Translations under genes and position numbers: made by a program
In this document: piece after piece, positions 32,950-44,990 of the stretch
Position numbering within the stretch: position 1 is the stretch's first letter
Layout: each line of letters starts with the position of its first letter
Notes under the pieces: model-generated
Told to the model about the DNA's origin: nothing
What the model saw: only the letters and a program-made list of their open reading frames with translations
Databases searched by the model: none
Assembly (NCBI GenBank): GCA_022495005.1
Contig: JAGYXB010001861.1
Span: 930,001-994,000, forward strand
From: Rhyacophila brunnea
Lineage: Eukaryota > Arthropoda > Insecta > Trichoptera > Rhyacophilidae
Direction: 5' to 3'
DNA: 64,000 nucleotides

Positions 32950-33145
32950 TTTCTTTCATTTTGTTAACTGTCAATTAATGGTGGAACTGCATTGTATTGT
33001 TGTTTAATTTAATAAAACGCATTTTTTATATCATTGTTATAGTATTTCTGTCGCTTTGGATTTTGTTTGATAAATATTGTTTAAAAAAAATGTATTCAGT
33101 TGAAAACGTCCCTCTGAGGCGGACGAAACCGGTCCTAATTTGTTG
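32950..33145. repeat. Relative of the 3660-3863 hairpin element
   Basis: Carries the left arm (CATTGTATTGTTGTTTAATT) and the core in reverse orientation (CCCTCTGAGGCGGACGAAAC). The second arm is absent or diverged. Confidence 0.5.
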
Positions 33146-33269
33146 ATTAACTGCCGTATTCATATACATTTGAACCGCGTTCAACGTAGTAAGCCGTTTA
33201 TCGGCCGATTAAGGAAACTATAAAAAATGCATACGTCACGAGATGCGCACAGGAATGCGCACCAAACTT

Positions 33270-33300
33270 AAAATGGCGGCGATCTGCGCGAGCTGTCAGT
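33270..33300 (+). promoter_or_regulatory. YY1/Pho-type motif and initiator-like word
   Basis: AAAATGGCGGC at 33270-33280 fits the YY1/Pho consensus, and TCAGT at 33296-33300 fits the arthropod initiator core. Both lie just upstream of an ATG in a fair context (CACAATGACT). Confidence 0.3.
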
Positions 33301-33316
33301 GTCACTTTAATACACA

Positions 33317-33526
33317 ATGACTTCATCACAACAAGCGTTTAGTAGGAGGCTTGAAACATTCGTAGGTTTTATAAATTATTGCAAAAATGTGTGTGAAACA
33401 GAAAGGAGGAGACGCTTGCGACTGCAAAAAAGATACATCAGAGATATGGACATTTGTTATTCCTTGGCTTCGCCTATTGAATTCGACTGTTATCCTAGCC
33501 AGGCGGCACGTTTCGCGCGTTGCTGA
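33317..33526 (+). CDS. Small open frame of unknown meaning
   Basis: 69 codons from ATG 33317 (upstream ACA context) to a stop. The peptide has an Arg-rich middle (TERRRRLRLQKRYIRD). I do not recognise a family. The opposite strand and a second plus frame are also open here, so this may be chance or the remains of a transposon gene. The YY1-like motif and initiator word upstream are the main reason to list it. Confidence 0.2.
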   Translation: MTSSQQAFSRRLETFVGFINYCKNVCETERRRRLRLQKRYIRDMDICYSLASPIEFDCYPSQAARFARC

Positions 33527-34874
33527 ACGCATTTGTTATCCGCGAATTTATTATCAATGTTTCCCTATCTGCACAGCTAACTAATAGTTCCTTTTCATCT
33601 TCAAAATCGTCATCAAAAGTTTCGTTTTTATAGAGCCATCTATTCCCCGAATTACAAAGCATATAGGTCAAAATTATATCAGAATCTAATTCCAATTACA
33701 ATCCAATTTGAATGAATCTTCGAGGCATCTTATCTAGATGTCACTGTAATTATATATTAATAAAAAATCTAAAAACAGGTGATATAATTACAGTTATTAT
33801 TTAAACAATGGTATATATATTTTTTGCATTTTATTTCAATCGGACTTTTTTATATTTTGTCAGATTATTATAAAAATATACGTGGACCATCGACCTGGTA
33901 GTACCTTATAATAATTACTTACGTGAGTTTAATTGGAATGGATTGGATTGTATTAGAATTTGGATTTTATAGTAATATTAAAAAAATATATACATATAAT
34001 AATATTGTGTAATGATATTTATATGTGATAACAATCTGTGAATTATTGACATTCTCATAGTAATGAAGATAATTAATTAGGTATGGAATCATTAGACCAT
34101 ACACACGATCTCCATAAAAATGGCGTCATAGACTATTTTACAACACATTTTTAGAAAATAATGATTAGGTTACCTAAGTAAAAATATAAATATTATCAAT
34201 ACATTATTAGAACAATCCGAAGATGAGAAGCCGGTTTGGTGATTTGAAAATAATTAAATAAACCCAAAACATTGACAATAATAATTTATTCTCATCATAA
34301 GAAAATATACCTAACATCTGAATAGAATAGACCCATAGGGACTCAAAACAGTACGTCGAATGTGTTGATAATTTATTTTTTCTGGCATTCACAAAACGTA
34401 GGTAATAATAATAAATGTAGGCAGGCACACTGCAGGGTTTATTTGGAAAGCATCTGTCAGTCGTGCAGGTACCTACCGAGTAATATATCAATGCTGGCTG
34501 AATTGGCTGGACAGGGAACTCAGAAATATTTTTTTTTCTTTTCTTTGGTCTCGGACCATCGCAAAAAAGCAACGTTGCGCCAGTTTTGATTTGTGACTAG
34601 GTATAAATATGCCAGTCGAGATTATTTTTGGTAGGTAAATACTTCTGATTACTTATACAAATATTGGAAACTGGTTAAGTGAAACCAAATAAGGACTGAT
34701 CTAATTATTTAAATCTGAATAGGTATATCCCAAATTAATTTTATAATTAATTTTGACATTATTTAGTTTGCAGATATTTTATAAGTAATGTTTTTTTTTA
34801 TGTAGCTACTTACAAACATTGTATCAATTTTATTTTCGATGAATATATATTAAGTAGGTATGTTAATTACTTAA
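33527..34874. other. No recognised gene; small hairpin
   Basis: AT-rich. ACTGTAATTATA (33743-33754) and TATAATTACAGT (33783-33794) are a perfect 12 bp inverted repeat. Confidence 0.35.
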
Positions 34875-35280
34875 CACATTGACTGCTGATTAGATAATTG
34901 CTTTTTAATTACCACTTTTAAATAGTATGCTAATTATGTCGATTGGCCACCTAATCGTTACGCAGTAGGTACGTCTTTAGTGTCCAAGTCGATATGCCCT
35001 GGATCGAGGGGCCCTGGCATCCCCAAACATGAAAATTATCAGAATGATTTTAAACATTGAAATTGAAAGCCAATAAACTATACCTTTGGGCTTAGACAAA
35101 TAAAAACACGGCAAAAAAATGATTTGTAATAATTCTCCAGCACTCTTTTTAGAAAAATTTCTTAGATTTTAATTTCTAACACAAAAATTTCGAAAAAAAC
35201 GAAAAAAACAAACAAAATTTTAGAAACCCAATCCCTAATGAACTGTCAAAAAATTCTCGGTGTCCAACTGAATTCAGGAG

Positions 35281-35815
35281 TGGTGTTGGTCATGGCTGGG
35301 GAGGGCTGACAGGGCTCTAGTCTGGGGGCCCGGGTTGTGGGGGGCCCGGCGTGTCGGGTTGACCAGATAAGTGAGATAAACACACATCATAAAGTAGCTT
35401 TAATAGTAGAAAAATTCGCCTGCGGCGCTATTACACTTCATGGCCATGAACATTTTCAATTACTTATATAATTGTGCAATATATTTTTTGATTATTACGT
35501 GTCGATACTCGACAGCTCCATTATTAAAGTAGATGTATTAAAATCGTCAATAATTCACTGTATAAGTACCCTTAATTTGAACTAAAACACAATTTGAAAA
35601 ACGTTAATGTAGTGTTTCACACTGCCTTTAATCTTAGCGGTAGGTAGGGGGCCGCCAAATATCCTAGCCTGAGGGCCCGTTTCAGGATGTGGGGACCATG
35701 GTCTAGGTACACCGAGTGCAATAGACAAAAGACCGATAAACGATAAATTAGGCTGTGAAGAAGAAAAAGAGCCTATGGGACTAATTTACATTCTCCTCCT
35801 TTGGGGTGCGCCACT
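35281..35815. mobile_element. hAT-like MITE, second copy (left-truncated)
   Basis: Matches 22600-23148 from GGTCATGGCTGGGGAGG to GGGTGCGCCACTG. The left terminal repeat is missing and the right end has a small deletion. Confidence 0.75.
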
Positions 35816-37743
35816 GCTTATTGGGGTAATAATTAGATTCATTTGCGAAAATTCGCGTTCACATTCACTTGAAGTAATGGTAATAGAATTCAATGCATAT
35901 AAGGATATGTATGTCTTTTCATATAAGATGATTCAGGAAAATTAACTTGTACCTACCTACTACGTAAGCGCGAAAATTATTTCGTCTAATTGCTTTTTTA
36001 TAACTGAGAATGTCTCAGGAGCAGTTACCCAAACTGAGGTTGCCATGCACTCAAGTGTGCTTTAACCGAATTTATATGACTAGTCAAGAGTGGCCATGAA
36101 AGAAAGGAACACATAAGCAAAATTAAAAATTTTGGTAGCTCATACAAAGCTGATAATTATGAATTATCTAAGGAAGTAAAAACATCTTCACGTTGACAGT
36201 ATGACGCCGCAAATTTTCTAAATGCAACAAATTGGCTTTTGTGGGACCAGATCGGGCGTTTTACTTTTTTTCTTTATTTCCTATTTTTTTATTTAAGTAG
36301 GTACTTCAAAAATTATCGTTGTTAGTGTTATTATTATATAAAATCGCTGAAATTAATAAATAGATACCTACCTTAACAATATAAGTTTTAATGAAAAATT
36401 GTATGTGTTTGTTTGTGGGGGGGGGAGTGTAAATTTACCACACCGGCTGACGGGTGACACCAACCCTATTTACTCCACTGCTCAAATGCGTGAATTGATG
36501 ATCCGCACACACACAATAGAAAAATTAGAGGGAACGTTGCTAGCAGTGTATTGAAATTGACTGATGAATGTTTGCTTTATTTTATCAATATACAAGTAAA
36601 CAAATGAGAAGACGGCTTAATATAAATGCTAACATAAATTTCTCAAATTGTTTCAGACCATTCGTAATAAAATATATTACCATGTGCATGCATACTAACC
36701 GCACGTATCTACATACGAGGTAGGTACCTATTATTCATGCGAACTAGAATCTAATACAGATGACAGTTATTTCGGTATCGCACGTTGTTGCCGCTAGAGG
36801 CAGCACGTCCTTGACGACTGTATTTAATTTGAAATTAGTAAATAACATAATAAATATAAATTAAAATATTACGTTAAATATATCTAAAAAGTAAGAAAAA
36901 TATATTGAACAGGCCCACGTTTTCGCTTGATGCAATTATTGAAAATTGAACATTTTTATTTTTCGTAAAAATCGATTGATTTTAGATTGAAAAAAATACA
37001 TTAAAACTATAATTAATTGACAAGAGAGATTCACTAGTTCCAAGAAAACTTATTAAACAACATTAAATCGATAATTTTGTTTCAAGAAATTACTTGGAAC
37101 AATAAATATTTATTTTAGTAAAACCCTTATTTTTAGCCATTTTTTCAAATTTGTCGCTTTCTCTTTGAAATAAAAAAATATATTTTATTTTTTCCATTGT
37201 ATTTAGATAGGTATCGATCGATTAAAATATGTTTAAAGCTTTAATTTGATAATGAATTTCTATGCCTCTCCCCCTTAACTGCCCGTCGTCGTTGTGCCAC
37301 AATAGGATTCATGATGATGCTAAAAAATGAAAATGATGCTAAGCTTGTAAAAATGATCGAGATCGTGGGTCAGTGGAGGTGTTTGTAAATATTGACAATG
37401 ATCCGTGAAGCTGTATTGCCATATTATGGAAATATTTACTGGGTATACTTTGATCATTTCGTGCATTATGAAGTATAAAATAAATATGATTTTATAATTA
37501 TTCATGATAATTATTTATTTATAATTATTAAATTTATATGGTACCGTTTGCACATTTTTACACCGATTCACAATTTCAAAATTTAAAATTAATTTTAATT
37601 TTTTTTTAATTAACATTAACCATGGCATGACGCGTACTACGTCGGCGACGTGACGTCACTATTCGTCAGATACATTTAGGTTTATGCATGCAAATTTGCA
37701 GTAAATAGCTTGAATGCAGTTTGCTGTTATATGCATACGCCTG
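35816..37743. other. No recognised feature
   Basis: AT-rich DNA with a short G run near 36417. No repeat match or coding signal was noticed. Confidence 0.3.
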
Positions 37744-37805
37744 TAAAAGTGGAATAAGTACTACAAAAAAATTGCGTTTTATTAAATTAAACAACAAAAC
37801 TCCCA
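37744..37805. repeat. Right arm of the hairpin element family
   Basis: AAGTGGAATAAGTACTACAA and TTGCGTTTTATTAAATTAAA match the right arm at 3810-3860; the other arm is not adjacent. Confidence 0.55.
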
Positions 37806-38129
37806 TTCATTTTTTTATACGAGGTTAGCCACATGCTCGACTTATTAGTTCTATGAAAATTGGATTGTCAAAATTATTTTTTTAATCGTGTCATTAATGG
37901 GTTAAACTATGAAACGTACAGGTAACAACAGGTGGCATACGTAAAAATAAAACGGTTTACTAAACATAACTCCAAGTAGGTATATTTAGTTTTTAAAAAC
38001 CGTAACAAAGAACCTGGAATGAAACCAAAACAATAATGTGGATGGAATGTCAACAAGTGTCGACAAACATCATAAAGTGATGACGTATTCATACGAAAAA
38101 AATGACTTTTAATGTAAGAGATATTAAAA

Positions 38130-38455
38130 AATTAAGAGTTGCATAATGTGGCATGGAAAGGTGCATGTTGGGTATGACCCAAAAAGACCACAAAATTAAC
38201 CAATGGATAAGGAAGCAGAGTACGCATTGCGATAAAGGTCACCAATCTGATAAAATGGCAACGAGCTAAATCTCTTGTGGATAACTGGACAGTCATACAT
38301 TGGTACCAAACAGGCACCAAACTAATACCCTTCATCCAGTTATACTACATACCTGTATTGACAGACTAATGGAGTTTAGCGAAGAACAAACGGCGATAAT
38401 AAAGAGGAGACTGGAAGAAGCTATTGGGAAGCCTTCACTCAGCAGTGGATTTACT
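38130..38455 (+). pseudogene. Decayed LINE reverse-transcriptase tail
   Basis: KLRVA, a stop, CGMERCMLGMTQKDHK and QWIRKQS match the post-RT block seen at 6850-7165. Near 38410-38445 the words for a LEEAF..QW-type terminus remain. Stops and frameshifts are present. Confidence 0.65.
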
Positions 38456-39780
38456 TATATAGATGACATGACGCATTAGTAAAACTACAGTAAAATAATA
38501 TTAAGAACATGTGATTTTGTTTGCAGAGGTATCAATGGTGTTTTATCTCAATATGATTCTAGAGGAAAAAAATGTCAAGTCAAAAAGTCAAACAAATGAA
38601 AACTTCATCTGTCAAAATTCAAAATTGGAATTAGCGGGAAAGGAATGGTAAGGAATTAAAAAGAAATCAAACAAACATATTCTGACTTCTATAGCTAAAT
38701 TATAGCCTAAAATAGACATAAAATTTCACTTGACAGACCTCTTGCAAAACATCAATAATTTGAAAGATGAAAATATGCTTGAAAATATTTTTATTCAATA
38801 CACACATTGTCATCCCATTTCTAACTCGCTGGAAATGTAAAATAGTTGCCGGACAGTTACCAGAATAAATTGTAAACAGGGTTTCTCTTTAGTAAAAAAA
38901 CTTTGTCATATAAATAAACCAATATCGCATATTATAATATTTTGATTCAGTCTTCAAAATTAATTAACCCAATACTAATAAATCTCATTTTATCAAGTTA
39001 GAAATGATGTGTAGCGTACATAAAATTATTAATAATTTCTTTAAAAAACACCCAGAAAAGCTACAAAAATTTTAAAATTGGTAGTATTTAGGTACATAAT
39101 ATCTACAAAATAAATTATCAATGTATGTGCAGAGTATTGGAAGTGTATTAGGGTTGTACGAAGCCCTCGCATTTCGCGTATCAGCGAGCACGATCAATTG
39201 AATGCTGCCGTTCACAAAAAACAACCGAAGTACAGCCTGACTGACTACATCATCACATCGCAATCTCCGGCCGGTGGCTGTTGGTTATTTGAATTAAATT
39301 ATTGTGTTATGATTTCTTCTGAATAACCCCCGAGATAGTGGGCGAAGGGCGTGCATTCAAACAACGAGCAAAGGATATAAAAATATACATCATTTAAATA
39401 TAAACCGATTATGAAACACCTTATTTAGGTAGGTACTATACTCATAACGTATATTCATATTGTGCTGTGATTAACAAATATTGTGCAAAGATTACAAGCA
39501 GTGCTCGAAATGGAAAATCTTACGATCCGGATTACTCCATATTTGATGAAAAATAATAATTTTTATTATATTAAAAAAGATTTTTATTATATATTATGTA
39601 TCTATGTAGTACAAACGGTCTTTAACATGCGTGTGAGACGCAAAAGCTTGTAGGCGCCGCAGACGAAAAACGGGGTTTACGATACGATATAAATATTTTT
39701 TATCATGAATCCAACAAGTTTCGTATAAAACTTTAAAAGAATATAATATAAAGTAACATACAGCATAAAACTAAATAAAC
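38456..39780. other. Unassigned DNA
   Basis: Mostly AT-rich. A block at 39150-39300 is GC-richer and single-copy-looking. Near 39500 a short motif (GCTCGAAATGGAAAATCTTA) recurs at 48206. Confidence 0.3.
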
Positions 39781-40120
39781 CATTTCTTTTATTCAACGAA
39801 TAATTCACAAGATTTTGAGAATGTAAATTTCCATATATTGAACATACATAACTTGATTTTTTTTCTAATGTGTATATTATTATTATATATCTGCGCATCT
39901 ATTCTATACACAGGACTGGTTTCGGCCGCTACGGCAGCTATCTAGAGTATGTTTGTATCAAAGGAGTCGTACTTTTTGTAACAATTACAATAAGTTAGTT
40001 GTAATTGTTACAATAAGTGCTATATTTTAACAGCACCTCTCTTGGCTATGCAAAACTTCAGAGCGAGATAGACAGTTTCGTCTGTTTAGACGGCTAACTT
40101 ATTGTAATTGTTACAATAAG
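39781..40120. repeat. Low-copy repeat with palindromic TTGTAACAATTACAA units
   Basis: GACTGGTTTCGGCCGCTACG near 39915 recurs as GACTGCTTTCGGCTGCTACG at 41784. TTGTAACAATTACAA (39976-39990) and its complement (39999-40013) form a perfect 15 bp hairpin with an 8 base loop. A third unit is at 40102-40116. Confidence 0.55.
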
Positions 40121-40214
40121 TATTATGCTGTCCTCATAGTTAGACGCAAGATTATACGCCCAAATACATATATCTAGTTCCTGAAATTCACTGATAGTGT
40201 ATGTTCATCTCTCT

Positions 40215-41612
40215 TTAACGGCCCACGTGCTCGTCGAAGGTCAAAATTGAGTTTTTATTGTATTTTCAAACCATGATCCTGGACACTCCTTAAACGTTGT
40301 AGATAATCTATTTATATAATTTTGAAGCCTTATTATCTTTTATAGTTATTTTAAATATTTGATGACTGCATAAAGTATTTTTGTTACATAAAATAGTATT
40401 CTTTTAAACCTCTCGCTCTAATGTTTTAGAATATAGTCATATTTCGGTACATAACTGTGCAGTGGTGTTAAGATTTTTTACATTTATTAATTTTTAAACG
40501 CATTTATGAAACCATTAGTATAATTTATTACGAAATAATTTTTGTAAAATATTCACGATAAAAATTTATATTGATAATCTCTGTGATCCCAAATTTGACA
40601 AGAATTAGGCATTTTATTATTCAAAAAATGGCAAGATTAACACATTTGAAGATAATTCTAAAGATACTTATTATAAGCTATGTCTTTGACCATTCAAGTG
40701 TGATAAACATCTTATGAATAATGATTGCTTTATAATAGTTATTGACCTAAGAATAAGGTAGTGTTTTTTTGAAATACGCCATATCTTTTGTCATTCCCCA
40801 GTGGTTAAGCTACAACATACGGCCGTAGCCATAAATTGACAAACTATAATTAAAGTAGGGAGTAAAATTATGTTAACGCGCGTGTTTGAACATGTACCTA
40901 ACCGATTTTTTTATTATTTTTTTTTAAACGGTACATGTTCAAACACGCGCGTCAATATCATTTTACTCCCTACTTTAATTATAGTTTGTCAATTTATGGC
41001 TACGGCCGTATGTTGTAGCTTAACCACTGGGGAATGACAAAAGAAATGGCGTATTTCAAAAAAACACTACCTTATTCTTAGGTCAATAATTATTATAAAG
41101 CAATCATTATTCATAAGATGTTTATCACACTTGAATGGTCAAAGACATAGCTTATAATAAGTATCTTTAGAATCATCTTCAAATGTGTTAATCTTGCCGA
41201 TTTTTTGAATAATAAAATGCCTAATTCTTTGTCAAATTTGGGATCACAGAGATTATCAATATAATTTTTTATCGTGAATATTTTACAAAAATTATCTCGT
41301 AATAAATTATACTAATGGTTTTATAAATGCGTTTAAAAATTAATAAATGTAAAAAATCTTAACACCACTGCACAGTTATGTACCGAAATATGACTATATT
41401 CTAAAACATTAGAGCGAGAGGTTTAAAAGAATACTATTTTATGTAACAAAAATACTTTATGCAGTCATCAAATGTTTAAAATAACTATAAAGGATAATAA
41501 GGCTTCGAAATTATATAGATAGATTATCTACAACGTTTAAGGAGTATCCAGGATCATAGTTTGAAAATACAATAAAAACTCAATTTTGACCTTCGACGAG
41601 CATGTCGACGGT
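40215..41612. mobile_element. Large near-perfect palindrome (foldback element)
   Basis: Left arm 40229-40898 and right arm 40930-41601 are reverse complements of each other over about 670 bases, with only scattered mismatches. They are separated by a ~31 base A/T spacer. Outer ends read GCTCGTCGAAGGTCAAAATT and its complement. TTAA is at 40215-40218 and a decayed counterpart (TTGAA) follows the right arm. No coding frame. Single-arm relatives lie at 2841-3180, 18811-19303 and 20835-20893. TTAA ends suggest a piggyBac-type origin. Confidence 0.9.
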
Positions 41613-42349
41613 TGAATTGGGCCGGAGCTCAGCTTCGGTTCCTGAAATCCCCGAGATAATTGCTCCATCTCGTGGAAAAAATAAATATTACGTTCCGGTT
41701 CGTGAATGAATATTATTATTTTTATTGAACATAGATAACTTGAAAACACCTCAGCCCAATCTATTCTATACACAAGACTGCTTTCGGCTGCTACGGCAGC
41801 TATTTATGGTAGGTTTGTATGTAAGTATTGGCACATATCGACGTCACCACAATCATGAGCTCTATAAGTTCTTTGGTTTGATAATGTCGCAGTAGGAAGT
41901 TCCCAAAATAATTTACCATTTCAAGCATTACGACGTGAACAACCATCGTTGTCAGCATTTCTCGCTGTTATCATGAACAATATATCGACGATTAGCATTC
42001 GAAGGGTCAAGATGTGCCACATTGTTTTTAACATTACTAATGTACGACATTTTTGGATGACAATACAATTTAGAAAACAACTACCTACATAGTAAGTTAT
42101 TAATCGAATATTGGCCGTGTTTTCGTACGCCACTGGTGGTGAGCGAACTGCGATCAACAAAGGCGAAAATAATATCTAGAATGATCAGCGGAGGCAGGGA
42201 AAACTGTGCACCCGAAACGGTTGGGGTTCATCACTTACGAAACCGATTCAGTAAATAAAATTTGAATAAATTAGTAAGTACGTTATGACGTGTTAACATC
42301 GAGTGTAGGAAGGAATGGCATTTTACTAACCATTTTACCACGTTTTTCT
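41613..42349. other. Mostly unassigned
   Basis: Contains the GACTGCTTTCGGCTGCTACG motif at 41784 and otherwise no recognised structure. Confidence 0.3.
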
Positions 42350-42837
42350 TAGCTCGTATTCTTGTTTGTCCGGTGGTTGTTTATCCAGTACAAATCTTGC
42401 AATCGATTTTTAACTAACTTCCCGACTAGCTAGACATTTGAAGCTTTTAGAATATATCAGAACACGATGCTAATGCATTCTTTTAATACTTTTAGCCATC
42501 TTTAAGTAGAATTGAATTCATTTTCAGTTAATTCTGCTTTGTATAAAAAGTTATTTCGGAAGAAATCCGTAATCCAATCCACTATTATTGGTTGCTAAAG
42601 GGGTGGTCCTATTAATTATTTAAATTATTAATATATACGTGCGTTACTATAGAAATCAAAATGTCATTTCAGTATTCTACATTTGTTTGTTTGTTGCAAA
42701 ATAGCAAGAAAAATGATTTGTTGACAACTGCCTTATTTGTCCTAAATTATTAATACATAGAATTGTCAAGTTTATATGATTCAACAGAAAATTTAAAAAC
42801 GTCGTATATAAAATGTTCTTTTTATCTTGTAATTAGT
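42350..42837 (+). repeat. Dispersed repeat R3, copy 3
   Basis: Matches 24731-25195 closely. It ends where an M2 MITE has inserted (TTAA at 42838). Confidence 0.65.
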
Positions 42838-43219
42838 TTAAGGTGACGCATCAGTGAAACGCCAAATAATTTTCAACTGTACGCGCGACGAAATTTTGTA
42901 CTCGCTTCGCATTCATTGAGAGAACGTCGAGTCAGACATACGTCACTTTGCTGCGTGATGGCGACGGGCCAATTAATTCTAAAATCGTGTAAGATGACTA
43001 AAAACGTTACCCATTTACTTTAAAAAGAAAACATGTCAATGAATATATTACTATTGTTACTAATAGAATAATAAACAGAACATAAAATGGACGTATGTTG
43101 GATTTATATGAGAAATAATATTTCGTTTGACAGGCGTCTTTTGCACCCGCGACCCGCAATCCGCACATCGCCTAGCAACGATCTTTTTAGACCGTGCCTC
43201 AACTAATGCATGGCCTTAA
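42838..43219 (+). mobile_element. M2 MITE, copy 4
   Basis: TTAA at 42838-42841 and 43216-43219. The left terminus reads TTAAGGTGACGCATCAGTGA. Full-length family match. Confidence 0.8.
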
Positions 43220-43488
43220 TGTAACAATATCTACTTCACTGCACGGATTGTTTATATATTATATTTTTTATAAGATCAATGCCATTGGCCCATGTTAACT
43301 ACAATACGATACGCATGTCCAAAAGTAGAGGGTTTTAATTTGTGATGTGGTAATATCACGTAGAATAATTCTCCAAATGCAACATTTATTCATAATTTAC
43401 TTTTTGTGGTGTGGGTAAATCTAATATAACCACAAAACGGCGTATAAACACGGCATGTGAAACGGAGGACACCGTGAAAAGGCACCTT
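43220..43488. other. Unassigned
   Basis: AT-rich link between elements. No signal noticed. Confidence 0.3.
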
Positions 43489-43617
43489 TAGCGCCGTTTC
43501 ACACGGAACACCTGTGTCCAGACGGAGACACGAGTGTCGAGTTCAATTATATGTAAATGCGGCATCTCGACACACCGGTGGCTGTACAAAGGTTTCACGT
43601 GTGAAACGGGCCTAGTC
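43489..43617. mobile_element. Small GC-rich MITE-like element
   Basis: GCGCCGTTTCACACGG at the left and CGTGTGAAACGGGC at the right are inverted repeats. TTA and CTA flank them, an imperfect match to the three-base TWA targets of PIF/Harbinger MITEs. Confidence 0.45.
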
Positions 43618-43787
43618 TCGAGCATACGCAGACGTACGACGATCAGTATTATGTTGTTTTTTTTTTTACTTTTAATACCTACATAAACAGTTACACTGTG
43701 GCAAATTGAAGGCAGGGATTTTATGCGCGGTTATCCTTTACCCGTGGTGGCTACGCATAAAAAGCGCGCACACCGCATAAGGCGGCC

Positions 43788-43948
43788 ACAGACGTACAAT
43801 TTTCGTAACAGGTTGAACATGGCACAGACAATAACAGTTCAATAACTGTACGTTAGTGGACACACCACAGATCAGTTTAACTACCCCATTTAAATCTGTC
43901 GAACTGTCAACAGACGTGCCCATATACGTACAGTTATTGTCTGTGGTA
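43788..43948. mobile_element. Small MITE-like element with CCACAGAC ends
   Basis: CCACAGACGTACAATT at the left and GTACAGTTATTGTCTGTGG at the right are imperfect inverted repeats. Internal ATAACTGTACGTTAGTGG repeats the same words. Confidence 0.4.
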
Positions 43949-44453
43949 GAGCAAGTGTCAAAAACTATGGAGGTTAGGTTCGCGGAGATATTACACAGGG
44001 GTATTGTTTAAATTAGTTTTAGGTAGGGTATACTTGCACGATATTGATACACGAATAATTTTACTTTGAATTTATTATGGTTATAATTATTGTTTTTATT
44101 AGAAACAAATTGACATAAAATACACACCTATGACGTTGGTAAAATAAATCATGATTTCGCTAGTGGAATCGATTCACCGAAACAATATTATACACATTCG
44201 TGTAAATATAAAATATAATCTTTTCTTTTGAATAAATTATTCCCTTTAATGGACAGTATTAATTATCTATTTGGTCATATTTTTAGAAAACGGTAATATT
44301 TATAAAGGTATTGATTTTATATACAATAAATTTAAACATGGTCGAGTTTCTCTTTGGGGCAGCACAATTAAAGATTTATCATTTTTGAAATAGGTAACTA
44401 CCTAAATACAGAGTTCATTTTGCGTAAATATAATCATTTTTTTTTTATTACAG
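43949..44453. other. Unassigned AT-rich DNA ending in a strong 3' splice site
   Basis: No repeat match. It ends with a nine-T run and ATTACAG (to 44453). Confidence 0.35.
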
Positions 44454-44636
44454 TGCAACTGGAGTGTTGGATCACAAGACACCCCGCTTGATCCCGCAAT
44501 GATCGTATCACGGTTCATAAAACAGCGGGCAAACACAAATCGGAGGGTTGCCGAGGGCTGGTGGGGGCCTGAGGGGGTTCCGGCGAGGGCGGAGGCCTCA
44601 GACTTCGAGGAGGGGAGAATTAAAAGACTCCGCTGA
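44454..44636 (+). CDS. Candidate 3'-terminal exon, open 60 codons
   Basis: A textbook 3' splice site (T-rich tract, ATTACAG) ends at 44453. Directly behind it the frame starting TGC AAC TGG stays open for 60 codons through a GC-rich block to a TGA at 44634-44636. The peptide includes GSQDTPLDPAMIVSRF, KQRANTNRRVAEGWWGPEG and EASDFEEGRIKRLR. It is hydrophilic, with no membrane segment and no motif I recognise. The short ATG-initiated part (from 44499) would be missed by length cut-offs. If real it is the last exon of a plus-strand gene whose earlier exons lie to the left, perhaps outside the window. A GC-rich regulatory block or non-coding exon is the main alternative; no poly(A) signal lies close behind. 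Confidence 0.35.
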   Translation, partial: CNWSVGSQDTPLDPAMIVSRFIKQRANTNRRVAEGWWGPEGVPARAEASDFEEGRIKRLR

Positions 44637-44776
44637 TGAATTTGCGAGTGATTAACGTGGTGACCTCGTGCGGTTTGGATTTTCCCCTACTTCTTTAGAG
44701 AGGTCAATTCTGTCGATTGACGTGGCATAAGGCTATATAACAATAGGGGGTTAGACCTTGGTGATATATATTGTAC

Positions 44777-44990
44777 ATAGATAATTTTCAAAACACTTCT
44801 GAGAAAATATATTACAACCAATAGAAAAAATCTTAAAAAAAAAAAAGTAAAACACCCAACAGGAATCGAGCCTGCATCTCTCGGGTTTCGCGCCCATGCA
44901 CATATACCACTATGCTATAGGTGCCATACTTAATTGCGGCAAATTTTAAGTAATTGCTCTTAATATTCTCGCTTTCCAAATTGAGTTACT
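44777..44990 (-). mobile_element. S1 SINE copy d (uninterrupted)
   Basis: AAAACACTTCTGAGAAAATA, CCAATAGAAAAAATC, then AACAGGAATCGAGCCTGCAT (the complement holds the B-box). It gives the empty site for the M2 insertion at 21540. Confidence 0.7.
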
